Part shown: one piece after another, positions 42,558 through 52,176 of the stretch
How positions within the stretch are numbered: the stretch's first letter is position 1
How the letters are laid out: each line of letters starts with the position of its first letter
Program-made: the position numbers and the translations under genes
Assembly: GCF_015350995.1 (NCBI RefSeq)
Contig: NZ_JADKRW010000001.1
Location: forward strand, 1-64,000
Reading direction: 5' to 3'
From: Curtobacterium sp. VKM Ac-1393
GTDB lineage: Bacteria; Actinomycetota; Actinomycetes; Actinomycetales; Microbacteriaceae
Length of the DNA: 64,000 bases
Notes under the pieces: generated by a model
What the model was told of the DNA's origin: nothing
Database searches by the model: none
Seen by the model: the letters and a program-made list of their open reading frames with translations, nothing else

Positions 42558-43352
42558 ATGACGGACATGAGTGTCGACGTCATCCTCCCGTGCCTCGACG
42601 AGGCCGATGCCCTGCCGAAGGTCATCGGACGCCTGCCGGAGGGCTACCGGGCGATCGTGGTCGACAACGGCTCGACCGACGGTTCCGCCGACGTCGCCCG
42701 CGCACACGGCGCCCTCGTGGTCACCGAACCGGTCAAGGGCTTCGGCTCCGCCTGCGCTGCGGGCGTCGCCGCCGCGACCGCCGACTTCGTCGCCTTCTGC
42801 GACGCGGACGCCTCGATGGACCCCGCCGAACTGCCACCCCTGGTCGACCGCGTGGCCAGCGGCCGCGTCGACCTGGCGCTCGGCCGCCGTGTCCCCACCG
42901 GCAAGGGCGCGTGGGCACCGCACGCACGGTTCGCGAACCGTGTCCTCGCCGTCCTCATGCACCGCGCGACCGGCTACCGCCTGCGCGACCTCGGTCCGAT
43001 GCGCGTGATGCGCCGCGAGGACCTCGTCGCCCTCGACCTGCAGGACCGCCGCAGCGGGTACCCGCTCGAGATGGTCCTGGCCGCGCACGCAGCCGGCTGG
43101 CGCGTCGACGAGTCCGACATCGGCTACGCGCAGCGCATCGGCGACAGCAAGGTGACCGGCACGCTCCGCGGCACGGTCAACGCGGTCCGCGACATGACCC
43201 GCCTGCTGCGCGCGTACCGCCGGGAGGCCCGTGTCCGGGTCGTCGCACCGGCGTCCGTCCGCCACGTGGCCGGCTCGACCGCCGCGACCGGTTCCGCGAC
43301 ACGGCCTGACTCCGCACCCGTCACCGCCTCGGTCGAGGGGAGCCGCGCATGA
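42558..43352 (+). CDS. Family 2 glycosyltransferase
   Basis: A 264-residue GT-A enzyme. VDVILPCLDEADALPKVI begins the fold; VVDNGSTDGSADVAR is the nucleotide-binding segment, AFCDADASMDP carries the DxD-type motif, and ALGRRVPTGKGAW and DLGPMRVMRRED follow. It resembles dolichyl-phosphate-type glycosyltransferases but lacks a transmembrane tail. An Ala/Arg/Val-rich C-terminus (about 220-264) looks disordered. Several starts are possible (42519, 42558, 42567). It overlaps the next gene by 4 nt. Confidence 0.87.
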   Translation: MTDMSVDVILPCLDEADALPKVIGRLPEGYRAIVVDNGSTDGSADVARAHGALVVTEPVKGFGSACAAGVAAATADFVAFCDADASMDPAELPPLVDRVASGRVDLALGRRVPTGKGAWAPHARFANRVLAVLMHRATGYRLRDLGPMRVMRREDLVALDLQDRRSGYPLEMVLAAHAAGWRVDESDIGYAQRIGDSKVTGTLRGTVNAVRDMTRLLRAYRREARVRVVAPASVRHVAGSTAATGSATRPDSAPVTASVEGSRA

Positions 43353-43981
43353 CCGCCGGCATCACCGTGGCCGTGGTCGCGAAGGAGTGCCTGCCCGGCA
43401 AGGTGAAGACCCGACTGACCCCGGCGCTCTCCCCCGAGGGCGCTGCACGTGTCGCGTCCGCGAGCCTCGCCGACACCCTCTCGACCGTGCGCACCCTGCC
43501 CGCCGAGCGCCGCGTGCTGTTCTTCGACGGCGACGTCGTGCCGGCCTCGGCCGACGGGTTCGACGTGCTGCACCAGCCCGGCGGCGGCCTCGACGAGCGC
43601 CTCGGGTTCCTGTTCGACGCGATCGACGGCCCCCTGCTGCTCGTCGGCATGGACACCCCGCAGGTGTCCACCGACGTGCTCGCCCCGGTCTTCGACGAGC
43701 CCCACCGCGACGCGTGGTTCGGCCCCGCCGAGGACGGCGGCTTCTGGTCGCTGTACCTGCATGCCCCGACCGGCGACCTGCTCCGAGGCGTTCCGATGTC
43801 ACAGGACGACACCGGCGCCGTCCAACTCGCACGCCTGACCGACGCCGGTCTCGACGTCGGGATCCTCGGCGAACTGCTCGACGTCGACACCATGCCCGAC
43901 GCCGAACGCGTCGCCGAACTCGCGCCGGACTCCGGCTTCACCCAGGCACTCCGTGCCGAGACCGCGGGGAGTCTCCGATGA
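43349..43981 (+). CDS. DUF2064 / TIGR04282-like nucleotide-diphospho-sugar transferase-fold protein
   Basis: A 210-residue GT-A-like protein. AVVAKECLPGKVKTRLTPALSPEGAA is the opening motif (KxPxPGxVKTRL type), VGMDTPQVS and WFGPAEDGGFW the inner motifs. This family (DUF2064) is often next to GT2 genes and was linked to arsenosugar synthesis in some bacteria. It overlaps the glycosyltransferase upstream (ATGA) and the methyltransferase downstream by 4 nt, forming a tight three-gene operon. Confidence 0.88.
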   Translation: MTAGITVAVVAKECLPGKVKTRLTPALSPEGAARVASASLADTLSTVRTLPAERRVLFFDGDVVPASADGFDVLHQPGGGLDERLGFLFDAIDGPLLLVGMDTPQVSTDVLAPVFDEPHRDAWFGPAEDGGFWSLYLHAPTGDLLRGVPMSQDDTGAVQLARLTDAGLDVGILGELLDVDTMPDAERVAELAPDSGFTQALRAETAGSLR

Positions 43982-44640
43982 CCATGCACGCACCCGTCTC
44001 CTTCGGCGCCGGCGGCGGCGAGCCGTACGCCCGGGCACTGCGCTCGGACGGCCGACTGCGCCTGACCGACCCGGACCGACCCGACGTCGTCACCACGATG
44101 GACGTCGGCCGGTGGAGCGCCGCGGCCGACCGAGTCGACCGTTCGCTGCTCGACGACGCCGACGGCCCCGTGATCGACATCGGGTGCGGCCCGGGGCGGA
44201 TGCTCGTCGCGGCGCGCAACCGTGGCATCCCCGCACTGGGCGTGGACGTCTCCGCCGAGGCCGTGGCGATCGCACAACGGTCCGGTGGCACCGCGATCCA
44301 GGGGTCAGTGTTCGACGCGGTCCCCGACGAGGGCCACTGGGACACCGCTCTGGTGATCGACGGCAACATCGGCATCGGCGGCGACCCCGCCGCCCTGCTC
44401 GAGCGCTGCGGCGAGATCGTCCGCGCCGGCGGCCGCGTCATCGTCGAGACGAACCCCGACCCGCTGGCCGACCGGGTCTACACCGCCCGTGTCATGGACG
44501 CCGACGGCCACGAGAGCGCCGAGTTCCCGTGGGCCGAGGTCGGCCTCGACGCACTGCACCGGCACGCGGCGGACGCCGGGCTCGTGGCGCGGCAGAGCTG
44601 GACGGTCGCCGGCCGGAGCTTCTGCGAGCTCATGGCCTGA
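43978..44640 (+). CDS. Class I SAM-dependent methyltransferase
   Basis: A 220-residue methyltransferase. VIDIGCGPGRMLVAARNRG is motif I, LGVDVSAEAV the acidic motif II, and DTALVIDGNIGIGGDP the post-motif. ATG overlaps the DUF2064 stop. The glycosyltransferase-DUF2064-methyltransferase order implies modification of one shared glycolipid or glycoside; in other actinobacteria such a trio is often followed by a molybdopterin-dependent oxidoreductase, which is missing here. The substrate is unknown. Confidence 0.87.
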   Translation: MTMHAPVSFGAGGGEPYARALRSDGRLRLTDPDRPDVVTTMDVGRWSAAADRVDRSLLDDADGPVIDIGCGPGRMLVAARNRGIPALGVDVSAEAVAIAQRSGGTAIQGSVFDAVPDEGHWDTALVIDGNIGIGGDPAALLERCGEIVRAGGRVIVETNPDPLADRVYTARVMDADGHESAEFPWAEVGLDALHRHAADAGLVARQSWTVAGRSFCELMA

Positions 44641-44663
44641 ACGCGCACGTTCGTGCAGTTGTT

Positions 44664-44692
44664 TTGCATCATGCAAGACAGTCACGTACGGT
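44664..44692 (+). promoter_or_regulatory. Promoter TTGCAT-N17-TACGGT with overlapping TTGCATCATGCAA dyad
   Basis: The -35 hexamer TTGCAT (44664-44669) and the -10 hexamer TACGGT (44687-44692) are 17 bp apart. A dyad TTGCAT-C-ATGCAA (44664-44676) covers the -35 box. The ATG of the small gene begins 8 nt after the -10 box, which fits a leaderless transcript. Confidence 0.6.
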
Positions 44693-44699
44693 CGAGCCC

Positions 44700-44945
44700 A
44701 TGACGAACAGCACCTCCCCGCTCGGCGGCACCTTCGTGTCCGGTCTCCGCGACCGTGACGAGCGCGGTTCCTTCACGGGCACCCGCACCACCGACTCGGT
44801 CGGCACGTACACCGGCGTCCCGGCCACCGGACGCCTCGGGCGCTTCACCGACGTGCAGCGGTCGCGTCCCGGCACCTGGACCGCCTCCGTCCGCACGGCC
44901 ACCGGCTCGTTCCGGACGGCGACGGGGTCGATCCGCACCGCCTGA
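44700..44945 (+). CDS. Small Thr/Ser/Arg repeat protein, probably leaderless
   Basis: An 81-residue protein, no family recognised. It has a periodic pattern of GT/GS followed by an aromatic or Ile: GTF, GSF, GTY, GTW, GSF, GSI, with ARG/THR-rich spacers (VRTATGSFRTATGSIRTA at the end). No ribosome site is seen; the -10 box ends 7 nt before ATG, so it should start translation at the 5' end of the message. It precedes the phosphoglucomutase gene with a hairpin between them. Codon use fits a coding region. Confidence 0.65.
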   Translation: MTNSTSPLGGTFVSGLRDRDERGSFTGTRTTDSVGTYTGVPATGRLGRFTDVQRSRPGTWTASVRTATGSFRTATGSIRTA

Positions 44946-44994
44946 GTCGCGCAGCTCGAGTCGACCCGAAGCGGCGGCCGGTCGACACGGCACG

Positions 44995-45011
44995 GTCCGC
45001 GCTCCGCGGAC
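44995..45011 (+). terminator. Small hairpin after the repeat-protein gene
   Basis: GTCCGCG (44995-45001) pairs with CGCGGAC (45005-45011) around CTC. It lies 50 nt after the repeat-protein stop and 52 nt before phosphoglucomutase. Short; a weak terminator or attenuation site. Confidence 0.4.
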
Positions 45012-45062
45012 GGGCTGTGCGCCGGCCGGACGCTCGCGGGTGCTCGATGCCAGGATGGACCC

Positions 45063-46682
<1,620 letters not shown>

Positions 46683-46701
46683 TCGGTCACCCGCAGCACC
46701 A

Positions 46702-46745
46702 GCGCTGGCGGCGGTCGGGGTTCAGTCCTCGGCCGCCGCCAGCGC
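46702..46745. terminator. Hairpin shared by the 3' ends of pgm and the GH125 gene
   Basis: GCGCTGGCGGCGG (46702-46714) pairs perfectly over 13 bp with CCGCCGCCAGCGC (46733-46745). The right arm lies inside the last codons of the minus-strand GH125 gene (stop at 46722-46724), so the terminator of pgm is partly coding for its neighbour. Confidence 0.75.
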
Positions 46746-48005
46746 CAGTTCGCAGAACATCGCGTCGGCCCACGAGAACCACGGGCGCGAGAACCGCGTC
46801 GGGTCCTCCACGTCGAACGACTCGTGCATGTCACCCGTGCCCGCGTCGGTCGCCACGAGCACGTCGAGCAACTCCCGTCGACGCGACGGCGATCCGGACA
46901 CCAGCCCCTCCACCGCCAGGGCGATCGGCCACACGCGCTGCGGCAGGGTGTGTGGGCTCCCGACGCCGGCCGCCGCACTCCCGCTGAACCAGTACGGGTT
47001 CGCCGGCGACAGCACGAGGTCCCGCGTCGCCGCCCAGACCGTGTCGTCGAGCACCGACGGCGCCGACAGGGGCAGGGACAGCAGCGACGGGGTGTTCGCG
47101 TCGTCCATGAGCAGCACGCCGCCCAAGCCGTCGACCTCGTAGGCGTAGACGTCGTCCCCCGCCGGGCCGGTCACGATGCCGTGCTGCCGGACGCCGCCCA
47201 GGATCGTCGACCGGAGCAGATCGGCGTCGTCCGCCAAGCCGGCGTCCGACCAGACCTCGCGGGAGATCGCGGTGACGGCGAGCAGCGCCTCGGCCGCGAA
47301 CAGGTTCGCCGGCACGTTGTAGCCGTACGTGCACGCGTCGTCCGAGGGTCGGAACCCGCACCACGTCATGCCGGTCACCGCGACCGGCGTCCCGCGTCCG
47401 TCACGCGCGAGGGTCTCGGTCGGGATCGCCCCGTCGCGCACGAACCGGTAGGCCGAGGCGTCGTGGTCCAGCTCGGCCCGCCACTGCGTCACGATCGTCC
47501 GGAACACCCGGTGCGCCCGCTCGTCGAGCACCGCGGTCGACCCGGTCGCTCGCCACAGCGCGTGCGCGAAGGTCACCGGGTAGGCCAGGCTGTCGACCTC
47601 GTACTTCTGCTCCCACACCAGCGGATCGGCGTTCAGGTCGTCGGGGTCGTAGTGCGCGCCGTTCGGTTCGCGGTTGAACGAGTTCGCGTAGGGGTCGTGC
47701 TCGATGAGCCGGAGCTGCCGCCGCAGGACCGCCCAGAGCAGCTCCGCGAGCGCCGGGTCGTCCGCCGTGAACCGCAGGTACGGCGTCATCTGCGTCGTCG
47801 AGTCGCGGAGCCACATCGCCGGGATGTCCCCCGTGATGACGAAGGCGCCGTCGTCGTCGAGCGAGATCGTGTCCCGCAGCGTCCGGACGAGCGCGCGCTC
47901 CACCCGGTCGCCGACCTCGGTGCCGACCGTGGCGCGGACCCGGTCGGCGGCCGCCACCAGCGTCGGCGTGATCCCCTCGAGCTGCGTCTGCGTCACGACA
48001 CTCAT
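46722..48005 (-). CDS. GH125 exo-alpha-mannosidase
   Basis: A 427-residue enzyme of glycoside hydrolase family 125 (metal-independent alpha-1,6-mannosidases). ITGDIPAMWLRDSTTQMTPYL, FNREPNGAHYDPDDLN, VWEQKYEVDSLAYPV and MTWCGFRPSDDACTYGYNVPANLF are characteristic. No signal peptide; acts on imported oligosaccharides. Its start overlaps the GH3 stop by 4 nt. It is the last gene of the locus of ABC transporter, GH3 and GH125, which suggests mannoside or N-glycan core breakdown. Confidence 0.92.
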   Translation of the reverse strand: MSVVTQTQLEGITPTLVAAADRVRATVGTEVGDRVERALVRTLRDTISLDDDGAFVITGDIPAMWLRDSTTQMTPYLRFTADDPALAELLWAVLRRQLRLIEHDPYANSFNREPNGAHYDPDDLNADPLVWEQKYEVDSLAYPVTFAHALWRATGSTAVLDERAHRVFRTIVTQWRAELDHDASAYRFVRDGAIPTETLARDGRGTPVAVTGMTWCGFRPSDDACTYGYNVPANLFAAEALLAVTAISREVWSDAGLADDADLLRSTILGGVRQHGIVTGPAGDDVYAYEVDGLGGVLLMDDANTPSLLSLPLSAPSVLDDTVWAATRDLVLSPANPYWFSGSAAAGVGSPHTLPQRVWPIALAVEGLVSGSPSRRRELLDVLVATDAGTGDMHESFDVEDPTRFSRPWFSWADAMFCELALAAAED

Positions 48006-50320
48006 CGCACTGACTCCTGTCCGTCGGTGACGCGGACGGTCCGCGTCGACCCGGGTGGATCGAGCACGTCGTCCGTCCAGCAGTCCAGTTCGAGCGGCCG
48101 TGCACCGAGCCGGAGACCAGCGTCCCACGTGCCGAGGGCATCGAGTCCGAGCGCGTACGCGGTGTCGACGACCCCACCGGCGGGCACGTCGACCGTCACC
48201 AGGGCGAGCAGCCGCCGTCGCCGCGGGCGGACGCCGGGCTCGCGCCGCCGCCCCCAGAGCGGCACCGAGACCCGACGGGGTGCGTCGGACGAGTTGCGCA
48301 CGGTGACCGGGACGGTCACCGTGCCCCCGGCCAGGAGGCGCACAGCAGTCACCGCGTCGCTCCCCTCCGCCAGGCGCACGTCCACCCCATCACCCGGCCC
48401 TGGTGCACCGGTCGCGGTCGAGCGGGCGGTCACGTCGACGTACCCGCGCGCGGTCTCGAGCCGCTCGTCGTGCGCCACGGGCAGGACGCCGTCGGCGCCG
48501 GGCCACGTCGCGGGGAGTCGCCCCTCGGCCGGTGCGCCGAACAGGACGTCCGCGACGGCCTGGCCGCCGGAGGGCCCCGGGAACGGGACGACGAGCACGG
48601 TGTCGGCCAGGGCGAGCACCTCGGTCAGCACCCGCGGCCGACCGTCGACGACGACCGCGACGACCGGCAGACCGCTCTCGCGGGCGGCTCGGAGCACGGC
48701 GAGCTGCGCGTCGGGGACGGCGATGGAGGCCAGGTCGACCCCCTCGCCGTTCGTGGTGTCCGGTGCCGGACCGCTGACGGCCCCGTTGTCCTCGAACCCG
48801 TCGTCGTACGCGCGACGACTCGAGCCGCCGAGGACGACGACCGCGACGTCGGCACCGAGGAGCGCCGTGCGGACCGCGAGGAGCCCGTCGGGGTCCGGCA
48901 GGGGCTGTCGGAGACCACTTCCCCGGGCGGTGCGGACCCTGGCGGGGCCGAGCCGGGCCTCCAGGGCGGAGCGGACGGTGGACGCACCGGGGTCGACGAG
49001 CGGCCTCGGGGGTGAGTAGTCGCCGAGCAGGGCGTCGACGTCGTCGGCGTTCGGACCGACCACGGCGACGACGGCCTCGGGTGCGATCACGGGCAGCGCG
49101 CCGCCCAGGGCGACCACGGCGCGGCGGGCGGCGCGCTCGGCGAGCGCGATGGTCGCGCGCTCCGGTGGCTCGGCGCGCGTCGTGGTCGGTGCTGGTGTCG
49201 CTGCTGGTGCTGGCGGCGTTGGTGGTGCTGGTGTCGGTGTCGCGAGCAGGCCGACGCGGCGCTTCAGGGCGAGCACCCGGTCCACCGCTTGGTCGAGATC
49301 GTCGGTGCTGACCAGCCCGCGGTCGAGTGCCTCGTCGAGGTGCGTGTACGCCTCGTCCCACAGGCTGAGATCGACCCCGGCACGGAGCGCGAGCGCAGCG
49401 GCCGAGGCGGGGTCGGGCGTGACGTCGCGCAGCCGGTCGATCGCGGTGCCGTCGGCCATCACGAGCCCGTCCCAACCCCAGGCGTCGCGGATCGTGGTGG
49501 TGAGCAGGTCGCGGTTGCCGCAGCACGGCACTCCGTCGACGTCGTTGTACGCCGCCATGAAGCCGGCGACGTGCTCGCGTGCCGCGGCGAGCGCCGGGGG
49601 CAGGTGCACCTCGGCGAGCTCGCGGCGGCCGATGGGTGCGCCGGAGCCGTTGCGGCCGCCGATGCCGGCGCCCTGTCCGGCCAGGTGCTTCGCGACGACG
49701 GCGACGTGCCGGTCGTCGATCGCGCCTGAGCCACCGCCCTGCATGCCGCGCACGGTGGCGGCGACCATGATCGCGGCGAGGGCGGCGTCCTCGGACCAGC
49801 ACTCCTCGCTCCGGCCCCACCGGGGGTCGCGCAGCACGTCGAGCCCGGAGACGAGGGCGACGTGGGTGCCGCGGGCGCGGACCTCGGCGGCGACCGCGGC
49901 GGCGAGGTCCTCGACGAGTTGCTCGTCCATCGCGGCGCCAAGGGCGAGGTTCACCGGTACCGTCGTGCCGCCGAGGGCCTGCAGCCCGTGCGGGACCTCT
50001 TCCACGAAGAGCGTCGGGACGCCGCCGTCACTGTGGGCGACGACGTGGTCCTGCACGGCGGCGTAGGCCTCGGCAGAGCATTCGGGTGGGATGCCGTTGC
50101 CCCAGTGCACGCCGGACCAGGGGTCGGCGCGGAGCACACCGTAGACCGCGCCGATGCCGCCCCAGCGGTCGACCTCGGCGCGCAGGACGTCGGTGATCCG
50201 CGGGCGGCCGTCGACCCAGCGAACGGCTTCCCAGCCCTTGAGGCGCTGGTTGAGCTGACCGATGCGCGCGCGGACGTCGAGGCTGGCCCCGATCGGCTTG
50301 TCGTTCGGGTACTCGGTCAT
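48002..50320 (-). CDS. GH3 glycoside hydrolase (beta-glucosidase-like)
   Basis: A 772-residue GH3 enzyme. WGNGIPPECS, HVALVSGLDVLRDPRWGRSEECW, KHLAGQGAG and the nucleophile segment DGLVMADGTAIDRL (Asp near 290) mark the TIM-barrel; the second domain has VVGPNADDVDALLGDY and the acid/base region near PDTTNGEGVDLASI. A fibronectin-III-like domain ends the protein. Between domains lies an unusual Pro/Ala/Thr linker (about 359-386, TPTPAPPTPPAPAATPAP). Tightly coupled to the permease upstream and GH125 downstream, so it likely splits beta-linked sugars of the imported mannoside. Confidence 0.9.
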   Translation of the reverse strand: MTEYPNDKPIGASLDVRARIGQLNQRLKGWEAVRWVDGRPRITDVLRAEVDRWGGIGAVYGVLRADPWSGVHWGNGIPPECSAEAYAAVQDHVVAHSDGGVPTLFVEEVPHGLQALGGTTVPVNLALGAAMDEQLVEDLAAAVAAEVRARGTHVALVSGLDVLRDPRWGRSEECWSEDAALAAIMVAATVRGMQGGGSGAIDDRHVAVVAKHLAGQGAGIGGRNGSGAPIGRRELAEVHLPPALAAAREHVAGFMAAYNDVDGVPCCGNRDLLTTTIRDAWGWDGLVMADGTAIDRLRDVTPDPASAAALALRAGVDLSLWDEAYTHLDEALDRGLVSTDDLDQAVDRVLALKRRVGLLATPTPAPPTPPAPAATPAPTTTRAEPPERATIALAERAARRAVVALGGALPVIAPEAVVAVVGPNADDVDALLGDYSPPRPLVDPGASTVRSALEARLGPARVRTARGSGLRQPLPDPDGLLAVRTALLGADVAVVVLGGSSRRAYDDGFEDNGAVSGPAPDTTNGEGVDLASIAVPDAQLAVLRAARESGLPVVAVVVDGRPRVLTEVLALADTVLVVPFPGPSGGQAVADVLFGAPAEGRLPATWPGADGVLPVAHDERLETARGYVDVTARSTATGAPGPGDGVDVRLAEGSDAVTAVRLLAGGTVTVPVTVRNSSDAPRRVSVPLWGRRREPGVRPRRRRLLALVTVDVPAGGVVDTAYALGLDALGTWDAGLRLGARPLELDCWTDDVLDPPGSTRTVRVTDGQESVR

Positions 50321-51171
50321 CCCTTGATCGCTCCGGAGACCAGGGCACGCTGCATCTGGCGCTGCAGGATCGAGTAGACGAGGTACACCGGCAGCAGCGT
50401 GAACAGCGTGCCGGCCATGAGCATGCCGTAGTCGGTACCGGCGTCGACCTTCAGCGTCGGGAGCGCCACCTGGATCGTCCGCTGCGCCGTGTCCGGTCCG
50501 ATGAGCACCAGGGCGTACAGGTACTCGTTCCAGAACGACAGGAAGTTCAGCAGCAGCACGGTGGCGATGCCGGGGATGCAGATCGGCAGGTACACCTGGC
50601 GCATCACCTGCCACGCCGAGGCGCCGTCCATCGACGCGGCCTCTTCCAGCTCACGCGGGATCGTCCGCATGAACTGCGTCAGGATCACGACGGCCAAGGG
50701 CATCGCGGTCGCGGGCAGCAGGAGCACCAGGAACGTCCGGGTGTGGAACAGTCCCATGCCCGCCGCGAGCAGGAAGGTCGGGAACAGCGCCGCGAACGAC
50801 GGGATGAGGAACCCGAGCGAGAACAGTCCCTCGACGATGCGGCCCGCGCGTCCGGTGGCCCGGGCGAGGGCGAACGACGCCGGCAGGGCGAGCACGAGCG
50901 TCAGCACCAGTGCCGCCACCGTCGTGATCGCCGAGTTCGCGATCGCGGTGCCGAGCGACGCCTGACGGATGGCTTCGGTGAAGTTCGAGAGGTCCCACGA
51001 CGCCGGCAGCGCCAGCGGGGACTCGAAGATGCCGTCGTTGTCCTTGAACGACGACACCACGAAGTAGTAGAAGGGCAGGATCAGCAGGGCGGCGTAGATC
51101 CACGCCACGGTACCGCTCGTGATGGAGCCGATCCGGTCGCGCAGCCGGATGCCGGCGGTGGGCTTCGCCAT
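50317..51171 (-). CDS. Carbohydrate ABC transporter permease (MalG type)
   Basis: A 284-residue permease with about six helices. The EAA loop reads EEAASMDGASAWQVMRQVYLPICIPG. It starts 36 nt after the other permease's stop and overlaps the GH3 start by 4 nt. The locus has no ATPase; sugar ABC systems of this type commonly borrow a shared MsiK/MsmX-like ATPase coded elsewhere. Confidence 0.93.
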   Translation of the reverse strand: MAKPTAGIRLRDRIGSITSGTVAWIYAALLILPFYYFVVSSFKDNDGIFESPLALPASWDLSNFTEAIRQASLGTAIANSAITTVAALVLTLVLALPASFALARATGRAGRIVEGLFSLGFLIPSFAALFPTFLLAAGMGLFHTRTFLVLLLPATAMPLAVVILTQFMRTIPRELEEAASMDGASAWQVMRQVYLPICIPGIATVLLLNFLSFWNEYLYALVLIGPDTAQRTIQVALPTLKVDAGTDYGMLMAGTLFTLLPVYLVYSILQRQMQRALVSGAIKG

Positions 51172-51207
51172 GGTGCTCTCCTCGGTTCTGTCGGTCGGGA
51201 CTGTCGG

Positions 51208-52146
51208 TCAGTGGGTCTTGCGGAGGACGCGGCGGATGACGAACATGCCCGCCAGCCCGAGGACGAACAGGACGACGCCGACCGCCTGGCTGTAGCCGAG
51301 GTCGGTGTCCACGAAGGCCTTCTGGTACACGAGGTACGACAGCGTCGTGGTCGCGGTGCCCGGGCCGCCCTGGGTGAGCAGGAGCACGTTCTGCGCCGAG
51401 CTGAAGAGCATCGACAGGAACTGCAGCATCGCCACCACCCCGATGAAGTCGCGGGCGATCGGCCAGTACACGCCCCAGGCCAGCCGCCACGAGCCGGCGC
51501 CGTCCATGCGGGCGGCCTGCACGACCTCGGTGTCGACGCCGTCGAGCCGACTGGCGATGAGCACGGCCGAGTACCCGATGCCCGCCCACAGGTCGACGAC
51601 GATGAGCGCGCCGAGGGCGGTCGCGGGGTCGGCAAGCCAGGCCTTACCGCCGATGCCGAGCGTCGCGAGCACCCCGTTGACCAGCCCGTCGGGGTTGAGC
51701 ATGGCGTAGAACATCATCGCCGTGGCGGGCGCCGAGATGAGGGCCGGGATGAAGAGCAGGTAGCGGAGCACCTTGTGCCCGCGGGGCTTCTGCACGACGT
51801 GGAAGGCGAGCAGGAAGGCCAGGACGATCATGATCGGCAGGCCGACGACGATCTGGACCGTGCTGTTCCGGACCGCGGCCCAGAACGTCTCGTCCGAGAA
51901 CAGCACCCGGAAGTTGTCGAGCCCCGCGAACGTCGGCGAGACGAGCATGCCCGGCCAGCTCAGGAACGCGATCACGATCATCGCGACGACCGGACCGATC
52001 ATGAACAGGCCGTACCAGACCAGCGCCGGGATCGCGAAGGTCGGGAAGCTGCCGCGGGTGCTGCCGACCGCGCGCGATCCGCGGCGGACGGGTCCGGGTG
52101 GGGTCGACGCCGACCGGACGGGTGGTTCCTCGACGAGCACTGCCAT
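51208..52146 (-). CDS. Carbohydrate ABC transporter permease (MalF type)
   Basis: A 312-residue permease with a hydrophilic N-terminus of about 35 residues and six helices. The EAA loop reads EVVQAARMDGAGSWRLAWGVYWPIARDFIG. It is preceded by the binding-protein gene (31 nt gap) and followed by the second permease, giving the order binding protein, MalF-type, MalG-type, GH3, GH125. Confidence 0.93.
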   Translation of the reverse strand: MAVLVEEPPVRSASTPPGPVRRGSRAVGSTRGSFPTFAIPALVWYGLFMIGPVVAMIVIAFLSWPGMLVSPTFAGLDNFRVLFSDETFWAAVRNSTVQIVVGLPIMIVLAFLLAFHVVQKPRGHKVLRYLLFIPALISAPATAMMFYAMLNPDGLVNGVLATLGIGGKAWLADPATALGALIVVDLWAGIGYSAVLIASRLDGVDTEVVQAARMDGAGSWRLAWGVYWPIARDFIGVVAMLQFLSMLFSSAQNVLLLTQGGPGTATTTLSYLVYQKAFVDTDLGYSQAVGVVLFVLGLAGMFVIRRVLRKTH

Positions 52147-52176
52147 TGGGAGCTCCTTCTCGCAGGGTCGGGTGGG

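Noticed and set aside
41226..44640. Complete arsenosugar biosynthesis cluster
   Set aside because: DUF2064 proteins are linked to it in some organisms, but no arsenic methylase-type motif or radical SAM gene is here; the trio has other known contexts.
48943..48965. A seventh copy of the palindromic repeat inside the GH3 gene
   Set aside because: Only half of the pattern is present and it lies in well-conserved coding sequence, so it was not counted as a copy.
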